A stretch of DNA of 64,000 bases from Neofusicoccum parvum (lineage: Eukaryota > Ascomycota > Dothideomycetes > Botryosphaeriales > Botryosphaeriaceae), in contig CP087207.1 in the NCBI GenBank assembly GCA_020912385.1, forward strand, positions 3,782,001-3,846,000. The letters run 5' to 3'. Both the position numbers and the translations under genes were made by a program. Below are positions 22,901 through 30,194 of this stretch, one piece after another (positions within the stretch are counted from its first letter, which is position 1; each line of letters begins with the position of its first letter). Under the pieces are notes generated by a model. It ran no database searches. It was given only the letters and a program-made list of their open reading frames with translations, and had not been told where the DNA came from.

Positions 22901-23280
22901 GCACAATCGCCATCCTACTACGTACAGAGAATATTGGACTGGAGGACTTTCTCTTCAGACGCAAGGTACCGGGACACCCCAGCCCAGCCTGCCCGTGTGG
23001 GTGGCAGAGGCAGACCCCAAAGCACATCCTTCTCTTCTGCCACCACTTCCAGCAGGGAAGGGCACAAATGCTACAAGAGGCGGGAACTACAGACTACCAC
23101 TCCCTCCTCTCCACAAAGAAGGGGATTAAGGCAGCGACAGTATGGTTCCTGCGCACGGGGCTTCTAAACCAGTTCAGCCTAGCCAGGGAAATGTTCCAGG
23201 AGGACCACCAGGAGGATCACCAGGAAGACCATCAGGAGGACCACCAGGAGGACTACCAGGAGGACTGGTACGAAGACTGA
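19924..23280 (+). CDS. LINE-B2 ORF2, endonuclease-reverse transcriptase (1118 aa)
   Basis: Nicks target DNA and primes reverse transcription of the element RNA. EEP endonuclease about 1-230 (ILQYNVNKS, IQEPWRNPR, LLGDFNLHHP with D141, SSSDHLPI with D220/H221). RT about 440-760: YRPIALLNTLGKLLEKIV, LDITGAYDRVSHKRLL, GIPQGSSLSPILYLFFA, catalytic FVDD (681-684), then KILGIHVDSKLRW. A thumb region and a C-terminal CPCGW...KHILLFC motif (about 1021-1040) follow. The last 30 residues are a QEDH/QEDY array ending DWYED. No RNase H domain. It presumably starts by termination-reinitiation at TAATG. Confidence 0.95.
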   Translation: MINTSYLSILQYNVNKSAKGVMLPLFQDISPTAHHILAIQEPWRNPRTKTTVKHPAYHTIFPQEGIARTCFFVSKAIAVESWQTTIHSPDLITLSLTTATNVIHIHNYYNPPSTHTSTELGTLSILPRALAMQGQHILLGDFNLHHPLWGGITSPTHYTLANHLIETATAVNLNLALPRGTITRRRGNSESTLDLIFTSQWIEERIINCGVSYELESSSDHLPILTTLDVTPTPTLPQTPRPQWKKADWKKVNITLQMKLRSIRTSQPSTEIELDAAVEQIQKAIQDTIQETIPAAKPSPWASIQWTKECSELVHQARAARRKWTNTGKEEDWIAYQTTVNRKKRQIRRDRTKAWRRTVAEITADPSAIWKLAKWARTKALEPSTPPQFPPLQGTDQVLRYDNPSKVEILVNQFFPPPEAADLSDINGTIYPEPVEIVQDLTQEQILNAIKRLPPDKAPGPDKIVNRFLKQCAHTLVKPLTNVFQGCLTLSYHPRQFKCSTTVVLKKPQREDYTKAKAYRPIALLNTLGKLLEKIVADRISQATEMYSLLPDLQMGARRNRSAVVALNLLTEQIHTVWAQDQRLVASVLSLDITGAYDRVSHKRLLHNIRMARLPVWIERFTRSFLQNRTTQLSFGDFTSPPIKTSNGIPQGSSLSPILYLFFASNLLTKLRRGSTFPLGFVDDTNILTFSRSTEQNCRTLEEANKTCIQWAATHGSTFAPDKYHLTHFTRRPKKFNMNAKIRIPGFGGKPEPTVKILGIHVDSKLRWGPHIKETATKAAKQYTSLSRLAASTWGASFAKARHIYTAVVRPVLTYGCGVWHTPEGTPGWRKTASKPLEKIQNTCLRNISGAYKSTNTKVLEHETGIPPLPLYLDELALTQALRAKENPVAKVTERTCQDIKDIAKAVLKAKGAAGPARRVRLHKRINSLIESSKPNTRKLPEKARIHMAFKEIWREQWTTHINQERRNKPVALNTDWTPRLRDLHKELSKPLSTIAILLRTENIGLEDFLFRRKVPGHPSPACPCGWQRQTPKHILLFCHHFQQGRAQMLQEAGTTDYHSLLSTKKGIKAATVWFLRTGLLNQFSLAREMFQEDHQEDHQEDHQEDHQEDYQEDWYED

Positions 23281-23493
23281 AAGGGTACACTAGCGATTGA
23301 ATGAAGGGCTGCCACAGCAGCCACTACTGGTAAACAGGAAAAACGGAATAAGGAGAGGAAGACATACCTGAGTAGAGAGGAGGGGTTTTTGCCTGGTGAA
23401 CATGGTTTTCCCCCTCATGTAAAATAATTGCAGATAGCCAGCCCCGCATGGACCCGTAAGGGAGCTATATCGGGAAGAAATGAATTTATCTAT

Positions 23494-24246
23494 CTATTAA
23501 TTAGTAATACGGCCTTCGTACATAGTACTTAGTTACGTATATTTATTAATATTTATTCTCTCTTCCTACCTTATACCTACTTAAGGTAAATCCTATACGG
23601 CTTACTATCCTCTTTGGTATTTAGATTCTTAGAGGTAGAGGCCTACTATTATACTTTAACCACCATCCTTATAAGGAAGGGTAATGTTACGAACCCCAGT
23701 CCGACAGAGATGAGGGAAGACGGGAAGCGCAGACCACGGGCGCAAGAACAAACGCCAAGGAAGACATCACGTGCGGTACCACGTGCGGCTCCACAAGGAC
23801 CCACATTGGATCAGAACAGATCCAACCCTCAAATCCATGAGGGCCATCCAACCCTCATATCCACGAGGGCCATCCAACCCTCATATCCACGAGGGGCATC
23901 CAGATTGTCATAGCTTTCCTACAGTATATAAGCACACTCACTTAGCTAGATACTTGACCCTTCGTGGTCAACTCAAAGTAGCAATCTCACTCATTGCTGG
24001 TAACGAGTCTTATCACGTGCATTCCAGTCCTCACGTGAATATCCCACTTCTCTCCTCGCTTATCCTTACCCACTCTTGTCCTCAAGGTAAACCCTTCGGT
24101 TACCCAACTCCTACCCGACGACTCCGAAGTCGAGTAGTAGAAGGCACTCCGTTACAGGTAAGAGAATATTAGATAAGATATCACCCCCTAATGAGTTTAG
24201 AAAACAGTAATAAGTATAATTAATATAGAGGATATTAGCGTAGAAT
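23494..24246 (+). pseudogene. Inverted gypsy fragment: LTR end, leader and gag start
   Basis: 23494-23653 is the U5 end of a gypsy LTR (GTAATACGGCCTTCGTA ... CTACTATTATA). 23654-23684 and 24157-24233 match the leader and first codons of the young gypsy (CTTTAACCACCATCC ... GGTAAGAGAA ... ATATAGAGGATATTAGCG for ATATGGAGGACGTTAGCG), heavily RIP-mutated. It is in plus orientation, whereas the gag pieces on its left and the U3 piece on its right are in minus orientation. It is the spacer of the LINE inverted repeat and appears flipped. Confidence 0.85.
23685..24156 (+). repeat. Solo LTR (family LTR1), TSD GGTAA
   Basis: 472 bp, TGTTACGAACCCC to CCGTTACA, flanked by GGTAA at 23680-23684 and 24157-24161. 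It is inserted in the gypsy leader (GGAAGGGTAAGAGAA in the young copy). It has three units of the 26-bp repeat, one more than the copy at 3464-3909, which accounts exactly for the 26-bp length difference. Confidence 0.93.
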
Positions 24247-26656
24247 AGATAGATAGATAAATTCATTTCTTCCCGATATAGCTCCCTTACGGGTCCATGC
24301 GGGGCTGGCTATCTGCAATTATTTTACATGAGGGGGAAAACCATGTTCACCAGGCAAAAACCCCTCCTCTCTACTCAGGTATGTCTTCCTCTCCTTATTC
24401 CGTTTTTCCTGTTTACCAGTAGTGGCTGCTGTGGCAGCCCTTCATTCAATCGCTAGTGTACCCTTTCAGTCTTCGTACCAGTCCTCCTGGTAGTCCTCCT
24501 GGTGGTCCTCCTGATGGTCTTCCTGGTGATCCTCCTGGTGGTCCTCCTGGAACATTTCCCTGGCTAGGCTGAACTGGTTTAGAAGCCCCGTGCGCAGGAA
24601 CCATACTGTCGCTGCCTTAATCCCCTTCTTTGTGGAGAGGAGGGAGTGGTAGTCTGTAGTTCCCGCCTCTTGTAGCATTTGTGCCCTTCCCTGCTGGAAG
24701 TGGTGGCAGAAGAGAAGGATGTGCTTTGGGGTCTGCCTCTGCCACCCACACGGGCAGGCTGGGCTGGGGTGTCCCGGTACCTTGCGTCTGAAGAGAAAGT
24801 CCTCCAGTCCAATATTCTCTGTACGTAGTAGGATGGCGATTGTGCTGAGTGGTTTAGATAGCTCCTTGTGTAGGTCTCTAAGCCTTGGGGTCCAATCCGT
24901 GTTCAGGGCTACTGGCTTGTTTCTTCTTTCTTGATTGATATGCGTGGTCCATTGCTCCCTCCATATTTCCTTAAATGCCATGTGGATTCTGGCTTTCTCA
25001 GGGAGCTTCCTGGTGTTGGGTTTGCTGCTTTCTATAAGGGAGTTGATTCTCTTGTGAAGTCGTACTCTCCTGGCTGGGCCAGCTGCGCCCTTAGCCTTTA
25101 GCACCGCTTTGGCTATGTCCTTGATGTCCTGGCATGTCCTCTCTGTTACTTTAGCTACCGGATTCTCCTTGGCGCGGAGTGCCTGGGTGAGGGCAAGTTC
25201 ATCCAGATATAGTGGGAGAGGGGGGATTCCTGTTTCATGTTCTAGGACTTTGGTGTTGGTGGATTTATACGCTCCAGAGATGTTGCGGAGGCACGTGTTC
25301 TGGATCTTTTCTAGTGGTTTGCTTGCCGTTTTACGCCATCCTGGGGTTCCCTCTGGGGTATGCCACACCCCACAGCCGTAGGTGAGGACTGGCCTGACTA
25401 CTGCTGTGTAGATATGTCGAGCTTTCGCGAAAGAGGCCCCCCAGGTGGATGCTGCAAGCCTGGATAGAGAGGTATACTGTTTAGCAGCCTTTGTGGCAGT
25501 TTCCTTTATGTGGGGTCCCCATCGTAGTTTGCTGTCTACGTGAATTCCTAGGATCTTTACTGTTGGTTCCGGTTTTCCTCCAAATCCTGGGATGCGGATT
25601 TTTGCATTCATATTGAATTTCTTTGGCCTTCTTGTGAAGTGAGTAAGGTGGTACTTGTCGGGTGCAAATGTTGATCCGTGGGTTGCCGCCCATTGTATGC
25701 ATGTTTTATTCGCTTCCTCTAGCGTTCTGCAGTTTTGCTCTGTGGATCTACTAAATGTAAGGATGTTGGTGTCATCAACGAATCCTAGGGGAAATGTGCT
25801 GCCCCTGCGTAGCTTGGTAAGAAGGTTGGAGGCGAAGAAGAGGTAGAGAATTGGAGATAATGAGGATCCTTGTGGGATACCATTTGAGGTTTTAATTGGC
25901 GGGCTGGTAAAGTCTCCAAAGGATAATTGTGTGGTGCGGTTCTGTAGAAAGGAGCGGGTGAATCTCTCTATCCAGACTGGTAGCCTTGCCATTCTAATAT
26001 TGTGGAGGAGCCTCTTGTGGGAGACCCGGTCGTATGCCCCGGTTATGTCCAGGCTAAGTACTGAAGCCACCAGTCTTTGGTCCTGTGCCCAGACTGTATG
26101 GATTTGTTCCGTTAGGAGGTTAAGTGCTACTACAGCAGATCTGTTTCTTCTTGCACCCATTTGTAGGTCAGGGAGTAGGCTATACATCTCAGTTGCCTGG
26201 GAGATCCTATCCGCTACGATTTTCTCAAGTAGTTTGCCAAGCGTGTTGAGTAGGGCAATTGGTCTATATGCCTTAGCTTTGGTGTAGTCTTCTCTTTGTG
26301 GCTTCTTTAGGACAACTGTGGTTGAGCACTTGAACTGTCTAGGGTGGTAGGAGAGTGTGAGGCATCCCTGGAATACGTTGGTGAGGGGCTTTACTAGTGT
26401 GTGCGCACACTGTTTTAGGAATCTATTAACTATTTTGTCTGGGCCTGGCGCCTTATCGGGGGGAAGCCGCTTGATGGCATTAAGGATTTGTTCCTGGGTG
26501 AGATCCTGGACTATTTCTACCGGTTCTGGATAGATGGTTCCATTGATATCGGAGAGATCGGCGGCTTCAGGAGGAGGGAAGAACTGGTTTACGAGGATTT
26601 CTACCTTGGAGGGGTTGTCATAACGCAGGACCTGGTCTGTCCCTTGTAGAGGTGGG
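24247..26656 (-). mobile_element. LINE-B3: 5'-truncated inverted copy of LINE-B2
   Basis: About 2.41 kb that corresponds to LINE-B2 21090-23497 in opposite orientation, with the same 3' UTR and an ATCT tail at 24247-24258. The translated part is identical to B2 as far as I could compare by eye. It starts abruptly at CCCACCTCTACAAGGG, a normal 5' truncation. The right flank is CTATTAATTAGTA (reverse complement of 26657-26669), whose partner now sits at the B2 tail (23494-23506). Confidence 0.92.
24466..26655 (-). CDS. LINE-B3 ORF2 C-terminal part (partial)
   Basis: Open frame continuing the B2 ORF2 sequence from PPLQGTDQVLRYDNPSK to the DWYED end, about 729 codons, without the endonuclease. 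It contains the whole RT core (GARRNRSAVVALNLL, LDITGAYDRVSHKRLL, GIPQGSSLSPI, FVDDTNIL), the C-terminal Cys/His motif and the same number of QEDH repeats as B2. No start codon of its own; an internal ATG at 26187 is not meaningful. Not expected to move autonomously. Confidence 0.85.
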   Translation of the reverse strand, partial: PPLQGTDQVLRYDNPSKVEILVNQFFPPPEAADLSDINGTIYPEPVEIVQDLTQEQILNAIKRLPPDKAPGPDKIVNRFLKQCAHTLVKPLTNVFQGCLTLSYHPRQFKCSTTVVLKKPQREDYTKAKAYRPIALLNTLGKLLEKIVADRISQATEMYSLLPDLQMGARRNRSAVVALNLLTEQIHTVWAQDQRLVASVLSLDITGAYDRVSHKRLLHNIRMARLPVWIERFTRSFLQNRTTQLSFGDFTSPPIKTSNGIPQGSSLSPILYLFFASNLLTKLRRGSTFPLGFVDDTNILTFSRSTEQNCRTLEEANKTCIQWAATHGSTFAPDKYHLTHFTRRPKKFNMNAKIRIPGFGGKPEPTVKILGIHVDSKLRWGPHIKETATKAAKQYTSLSRLAASTWGASFAKARHIYTAVVRPVLTYGCGVWHTPEGTPGWRKTASKPLEKIQNTCLRNISGAYKSTNTKVLEHETGIPPLPLYLDELALTQALRAKENPVAKVTERTCQDIKDIAKAVLKAKGAAGPARRVRLHKRINSLIESSKPNTRKLPEKARIHMAFKEIWREQWTTHINQERRNKPVALNTDWTPRLRDLHKELSKPLSTIAILLRTENIGLEDFLFRRKVPGHPSPACPCGWQRQTPKHILLFCHHFQQGRAQMLQEAGTTDYHSLLSTKKGIKAATVWFLRTGLLNQFSLAREMFQEDHQEDHQEDHQEDHQEDYQEDWYED

Positions 26657-26947
26657 TACTAATTAATAGTATAGATTAATTATCCGAAGTTGACTATAAA
26701 GGGTCAAGTATCTAGCTAAGTGAGTGTGCTTATATACTATAGGAAAGCTATAATAATCTGGTGTTGCTCTATGTAGCCGTGGCTACACTGGGCGACAGTT
26801 GCTTTATGTCGCCCGGGCTCGTGAGGGCGACATGTGGGTCCTGGTAGATCATCACGTGCCTTTATCACGTGGTGATTCCTTTTCTTGCGGGGCTTCTTCG
26901 TAAGTCCCCTCACTTTTCTGCGTCCTCGCAGCGGCTGCGCCGTAACA
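26657..26947 (-). repeat. U3 part of the gypsy LTR interrupted by LINE-B3
   Basis: Reverse orientation: TGTTACGGCGCAGCC at 26947 leftward, a subfamily-specific U3 (GGGCGACAT repeats, CACGTG pairs), a TATA region near 26731, the TTGACC hairpin region, ending ATAATTAATCTATACTATTAATTAGTA. It joins perfectly to the U5 piece now at 23494-23653 if that piece is re-inverted. It is the outer boundary of the nested block. Confidence 0.82.
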
Positions 26948-27353
26948 CTACTCCTTTACTCCAACGGCTTTTCCAGAAAGGCTAAAAATATTATAGGCCG
27001 ATCTCGTAACTTTTCGCGGGTAACCTTTCCTTCTCAACACGGGTGTCAGCATTATGTGGGGCTCGGGATGCAATGGCGCACAATTCAGCCGTCGGGAGCT
27101 GGCGCATACATGCTTTTCCAATCGGCATGCATGCAAAATGGCGCATAGTACAACACATCGGGAGCCGGTAAGCCCCGCTTATTCCTGCAGATAAGCTCAG
27201 CTGACCCTGGCAGGTGATTCCGCGCCATGGTTTCATTTGTTTCCTCGTTCTCCTCACAATCTCGCGGGCGCTCTTTATCCGCTTCTTTGCCTTCGCTGGC
27301 TTTTCTGTCGTGCTTCTCCCCACATACGCGTTTTTTCACATCACCGAAGTGTT
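26948..27353 (+). promoter_or_regulatory. Upstream region of HET gene 2
   Basis: About 400 bp between the LTR end and the first in-frame ATG. The frame of HET gene 2 stays open upstream to 27237 only with a TTG start, so I treat 27237-27353 as leader. No TATA box or repeat I can defend. Confidence 0.4.
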
Positions 27354-29645
27354 ATGTGTTTTATTGATGCACCCAGGAGTATCCTTAACCCTGGAGAGGA
27401 TGATATAAGGCGCGACAAACAGTTGCTAGTCAGCCCTCGACAAGGATGTACGAAATGTTCGAATTGGGACCTTCCCAAGAAGGAAGGGATGCTTTATTGG
27501 AGAATAATGCAAGAGATCGAGAGAAATGTGAAAAAGTCGGACCCACCATGTCTTGGGGTTGCTGTACACGACGCCTTGAGCCAGTATTGCCTGAGAGTCA
27601 ACGTTTCCGATTGTCCAAACGAAGACTGCAAATTTCGCAAGGAAAAACTTCTCCGCTCGGCACCGGCGTCCGACTGGTATCAGTTCCGGGAATGGATCAC
27701 GACATTTGTGTCATGCTACGAACCTTGGAACATCAGAGATCGGGCAGCCGAAGGCCTTCTATGCATGTGCTCAAGACTGTTTGTTAACATTGTTGAGCAA
27801 CTGCAACATCTAGAATACAGCGATATGTGTATCGACCTGCAAAGATTGTCGGACTTATTCTTATGGACTACTCGGGTGCTCTACGACGCTGATCTTGGAT
27901 TGAGAACCCAGAAACCGCTGGCGCAGAGCAGACGGATTTTCCTCCCGGAGTCTTTCCAAGTCATACAGGCTGCACAAAGGGAAAACGTCTGTCCGAACAG
28001 ACTTTGGAACATCTTTGGCATCAGCCCGCGCGGACACATGGATGCGTCATCTTTCTTGGAAATACTTCAACAGAGGAATGCACCGGTCGACAGCAAGAAA
28101 CACAATCTCTGTACGGAGCAATACTGCATTTTCACCGACGACAACAGTTCAGTCATCCAGCAACTCCATAAATGCAATGGAGAGCAAATCAAGGAGCATG
28201 AAAAAGTGTTTCCGCTGGATTTGATTGATGAAACCTTTCAAAATGCAAGCAGTGATGCGGTCCAAACAGCCTGGCAAATTGAAAAAGAGGGAGGGAAGCA
28301 AGTACTTCTCAAGGGAGGAGACTACATCGCTATCTCACACGTCTGGTCCGATGGAACAGGAAGCGGACTCAAGAGCCCCGGCCATCTCAACAGTTGCCTG
28401 TTCGACTATTTTGCGAGGATCGCCAAGAAGTTAGGATGCAACGGCATTTGGTGGGACGTGATATGTCTTCCGACAGGTCGTGAAGCGCGGTCTAAAGCCC
28501 TAAACAGGATGCTGAAAAACTACGAACAAGCCAAATATACGGTTGTGCACGACTCACAGCTGATTGACATGGAGTGGAGAGAAGACGGTACTCCAGCAGC
28601 GGCTCTTGTCCTCTCAACCTGGTTCACCCGCGGATGGACAGCTGCAGAGCTCTTTTCCTCCAAGAATATTAAAGTTCTGTTCAAAGATCCTGAAAACCCT
28701 CGAGGAGATCCTTTAATAAAGGACTTGTATGAGGATGTTTTTGCCCACGAGCCCACGTCCGCATGGCCCCCACAGAGAGATCAGAAATATCCTTGTCTTG
28801 GACACTTTATCGCGTCAGACATTATTCGAAGATGCCGGACGGGTCGTGTTTATAGCCGTCATCCGGCGGCCGAACCACAATTCAGTCGGCGTGTCTCGAC
28901 TTTTGAAGATCTTATGGCAATCCTACGGCCTAGATCCACGTCGTGGCCACGAGATCGCATGACAGTGGCAGGCCTGATGGCTACAGAAACCTTTGATTCG
29001 ACAAATACGGGTCAAGAAGCCACTAAGGCGATCCTCAAGAGCTTCGGAAGGATCAGAGCATTTCACTTGTACCATGCAGAGACTCCGATCTGTAATTCTG
29101 GTCCCTGGTCTTGGTGTCCGCCATCGCTATTTGATCTTGGGCAACCCCTGATACCCTTAGAGGATCACATAAGCTATGGTGGACCCAGAATATCCGAGGA
29201 TGGGGTCATCACGTCAATCTTTGTTGCTCGCATCATGAGGAGTAAAGATGTGTCCCTAGTCACTCCTTACAGCTCACATCCCGCACTATCAGCACGGATC
29301 ATCAGTACTCTCTGTCGCTGGGAAAATTGTTTATTGCTGCAATGTACTCGTACTCCGTGTTCTCTTTACCTTCTCGCATTAACTGTAGGTGCTGCGGAAA
29401 CCGGAGTTGTATGCCGGTATGTGGGTTGCGTATCCTTCGTGCCTAACGACACGCCACAGGAGTTAGTCGTAGGAGGATGCGACTGCTCGCTTGGTGAGGA
29501 CATGAAGGGAGAAGACATCCTCCCTGAGAAAAATGCCACCGCCATGGTTGATCTCTGGCTAGACCTTGCCGGCTTCCCATGTCGAGGAGAGGGTGCAGAA
29601 GCAAGAGCTGAATTCCCGGGGTCCGGTGATAGACTCGGCGGGTAG
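27354..29645 (+). CDS. HET-domain protein 2 (divergent member, about 763 aa)
   Basis: HET-family protein. Start chosen at ATG 27354 (MCFIDAPRS), since the frame upstream has no ATG. The N-terminal half has SDWYQFREWITTFVS in place of the W-x-x-FG motif of its paralogs, the cluster HNLCTEQYC and LHKCNGE. The HET domain starts at YIAISHVWSDGTGSG (about residue 324), with GIWWDVICLP (about 365), YTVVHD (about 393) and FTRGWTAAELF (about 425); the usual WTLQEG reads WTAAELF. The C-terminal half is Cys-rich (YVGCVSF, GGCDCS) and lacks the W-x-I end of the others. Intact, convergent with HET gene 3. A 5' intron cannot be excluded. Confidence 0.85.
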   Translation: MCFIDAPRSILNPGEDDIRRDKQLLVSPRQGCTKCSNWDLPKKEGMLYWRIMQEIERNVKKSDPPCLGVAVHDALSQYCLRVNVSDCPNEDCKFRKEKLLRSAPASDWYQFREWITTFVSCYEPWNIRDRAAEGLLCMCSRLFVNIVEQLQHLEYSDMCIDLQRLSDLFLWTTRVLYDADLGLRTQKPLAQSRRIFLPESFQVIQAAQRENVCPNRLWNIFGISPRGHMDASSFLEILQQRNAPVDSKKHNLCTEQYCIFTDDNSSVIQQLHKCNGEQIKEHEKVFPLDLIDETFQNASSDAVQTAWQIEKEGGKQVLLKGGDYIAISHVWSDGTGSGLKSPGHLNSCLFDYFARIAKKLGCNGIWWDVICLPTGREARSKALNRMLKNYEQAKYTVVHDSQLIDMEWREDGTPAAALVLSTWFTRGWTAAELFSSKNIKVLFKDPENPRGDPLIKDLYEDVFAHEPTSAWPPQRDQKYPCLGHFIASDIIRRCRTGRVYSRHPAAEPQFSRRVSTFEDLMAILRPRSTSWPRDRMTVAGLMATETFDSTNTGQEATKAILKSFGRIRAFHLYHAETPICNSGPWSWCPPSLFDLGQPLIPLEDHISYGGPRISEDGVITSIFVARIMRSKDVSLVTPYSSHPALSARIISTLCRWENCLLLQCTRTPCSLYLLALTVGAAETGVVCRYVGCVSFVPNDTPQELVVGGCDCSLGEDMKGEDILPEKNATAMVDLWLDLAGFPCRGEGAEARAEFPGSGDRLGG

Positions 29646-30194
29646 GTCTTTCACATGTATGGGAAATTGTTTATTCTTTCATCCATGAGAGTTGCCTGAA
29701 ATATAAGGGGATTCTGGTAGACAGAATGTATTCGCAGGTTGTGAACCCTTATTCCCCCAACTTCCCATCAGGCTTGTACTCTCCAAAAAGTTCCCCCTGC
29801 CCGCTCAATTAACAATTCTATCAAAATTTCAAATCCCCCGTGGTGTGTCAACACAAGGGGCCGCAACTCGAAGAAGCTCTTACGGGAGAAGATTCATTTT
29901 TACAGCCTTTTTAGACCCACTGTCATGCAATAACAAGTAAAACAACTAGCCACTTCTTCCGCATGTAAAGCCTAACTAGCCACGACAATAACATTACTTA
30001 AGAGCATAACTTATAGGGCGGAACACAATCATGCTCTTGTTCCTTGTTATAATACATCGCGCTCCTTCCAGTTAGAAATCCATTCATCGCGGAAGTGTAT
30101 CAAATGCTCCACGTCATTGAGTATCTTCAATTGGGAATCCAATCCTTGAAAAGCAGTTCTACCATCTCCCAGTGAATTGATGCTTTCTTTGAGA
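29646..30194. other. Convergent 3' intergenic region, HET 2 / HET 3
   Basis: Both flanking genes end here. AT-richer, no repeat recognised. The frame 30047-30229 (-) overlaps the HET 3 end in another frame and is not supported. Confidence 0.6.

Larger units (their letters stand above)
18422..23497 (+). mobile_element. LINE-B2: intact two-ORF non-LTR retrotransposon
   Basis: Almost no leader (AAAAAC before ATG 18428), open ORF1 and ORF2, a 3' UTR 23281-23484 and an ATCT tail at about 23486-23497. The 5' flank CTATTCTACGCTAAT (18407-18421) does not recur at its 3' end. Its inverse is found instead at the tail of LINE-B3 (24234-24248), which points to recombination between the two copies. Neither ORF has stops, in contrast to LINE-B1, so the copy is young. 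Confidence 0.93.

Noticed and set aside
24719..26287. Several plus-strand frames in LINE-B3 (24719, 25109, 25931)
   Set aside because: Same shadow frames as on the minus strand of B2; they follow from the near-identity of the two copies.
27237..27353. 39-codon N-terminal extension of HET 2
   Set aside because: Requires a TTG start; no homology to the starts of the paralogs. ATG at 27354 preferred.
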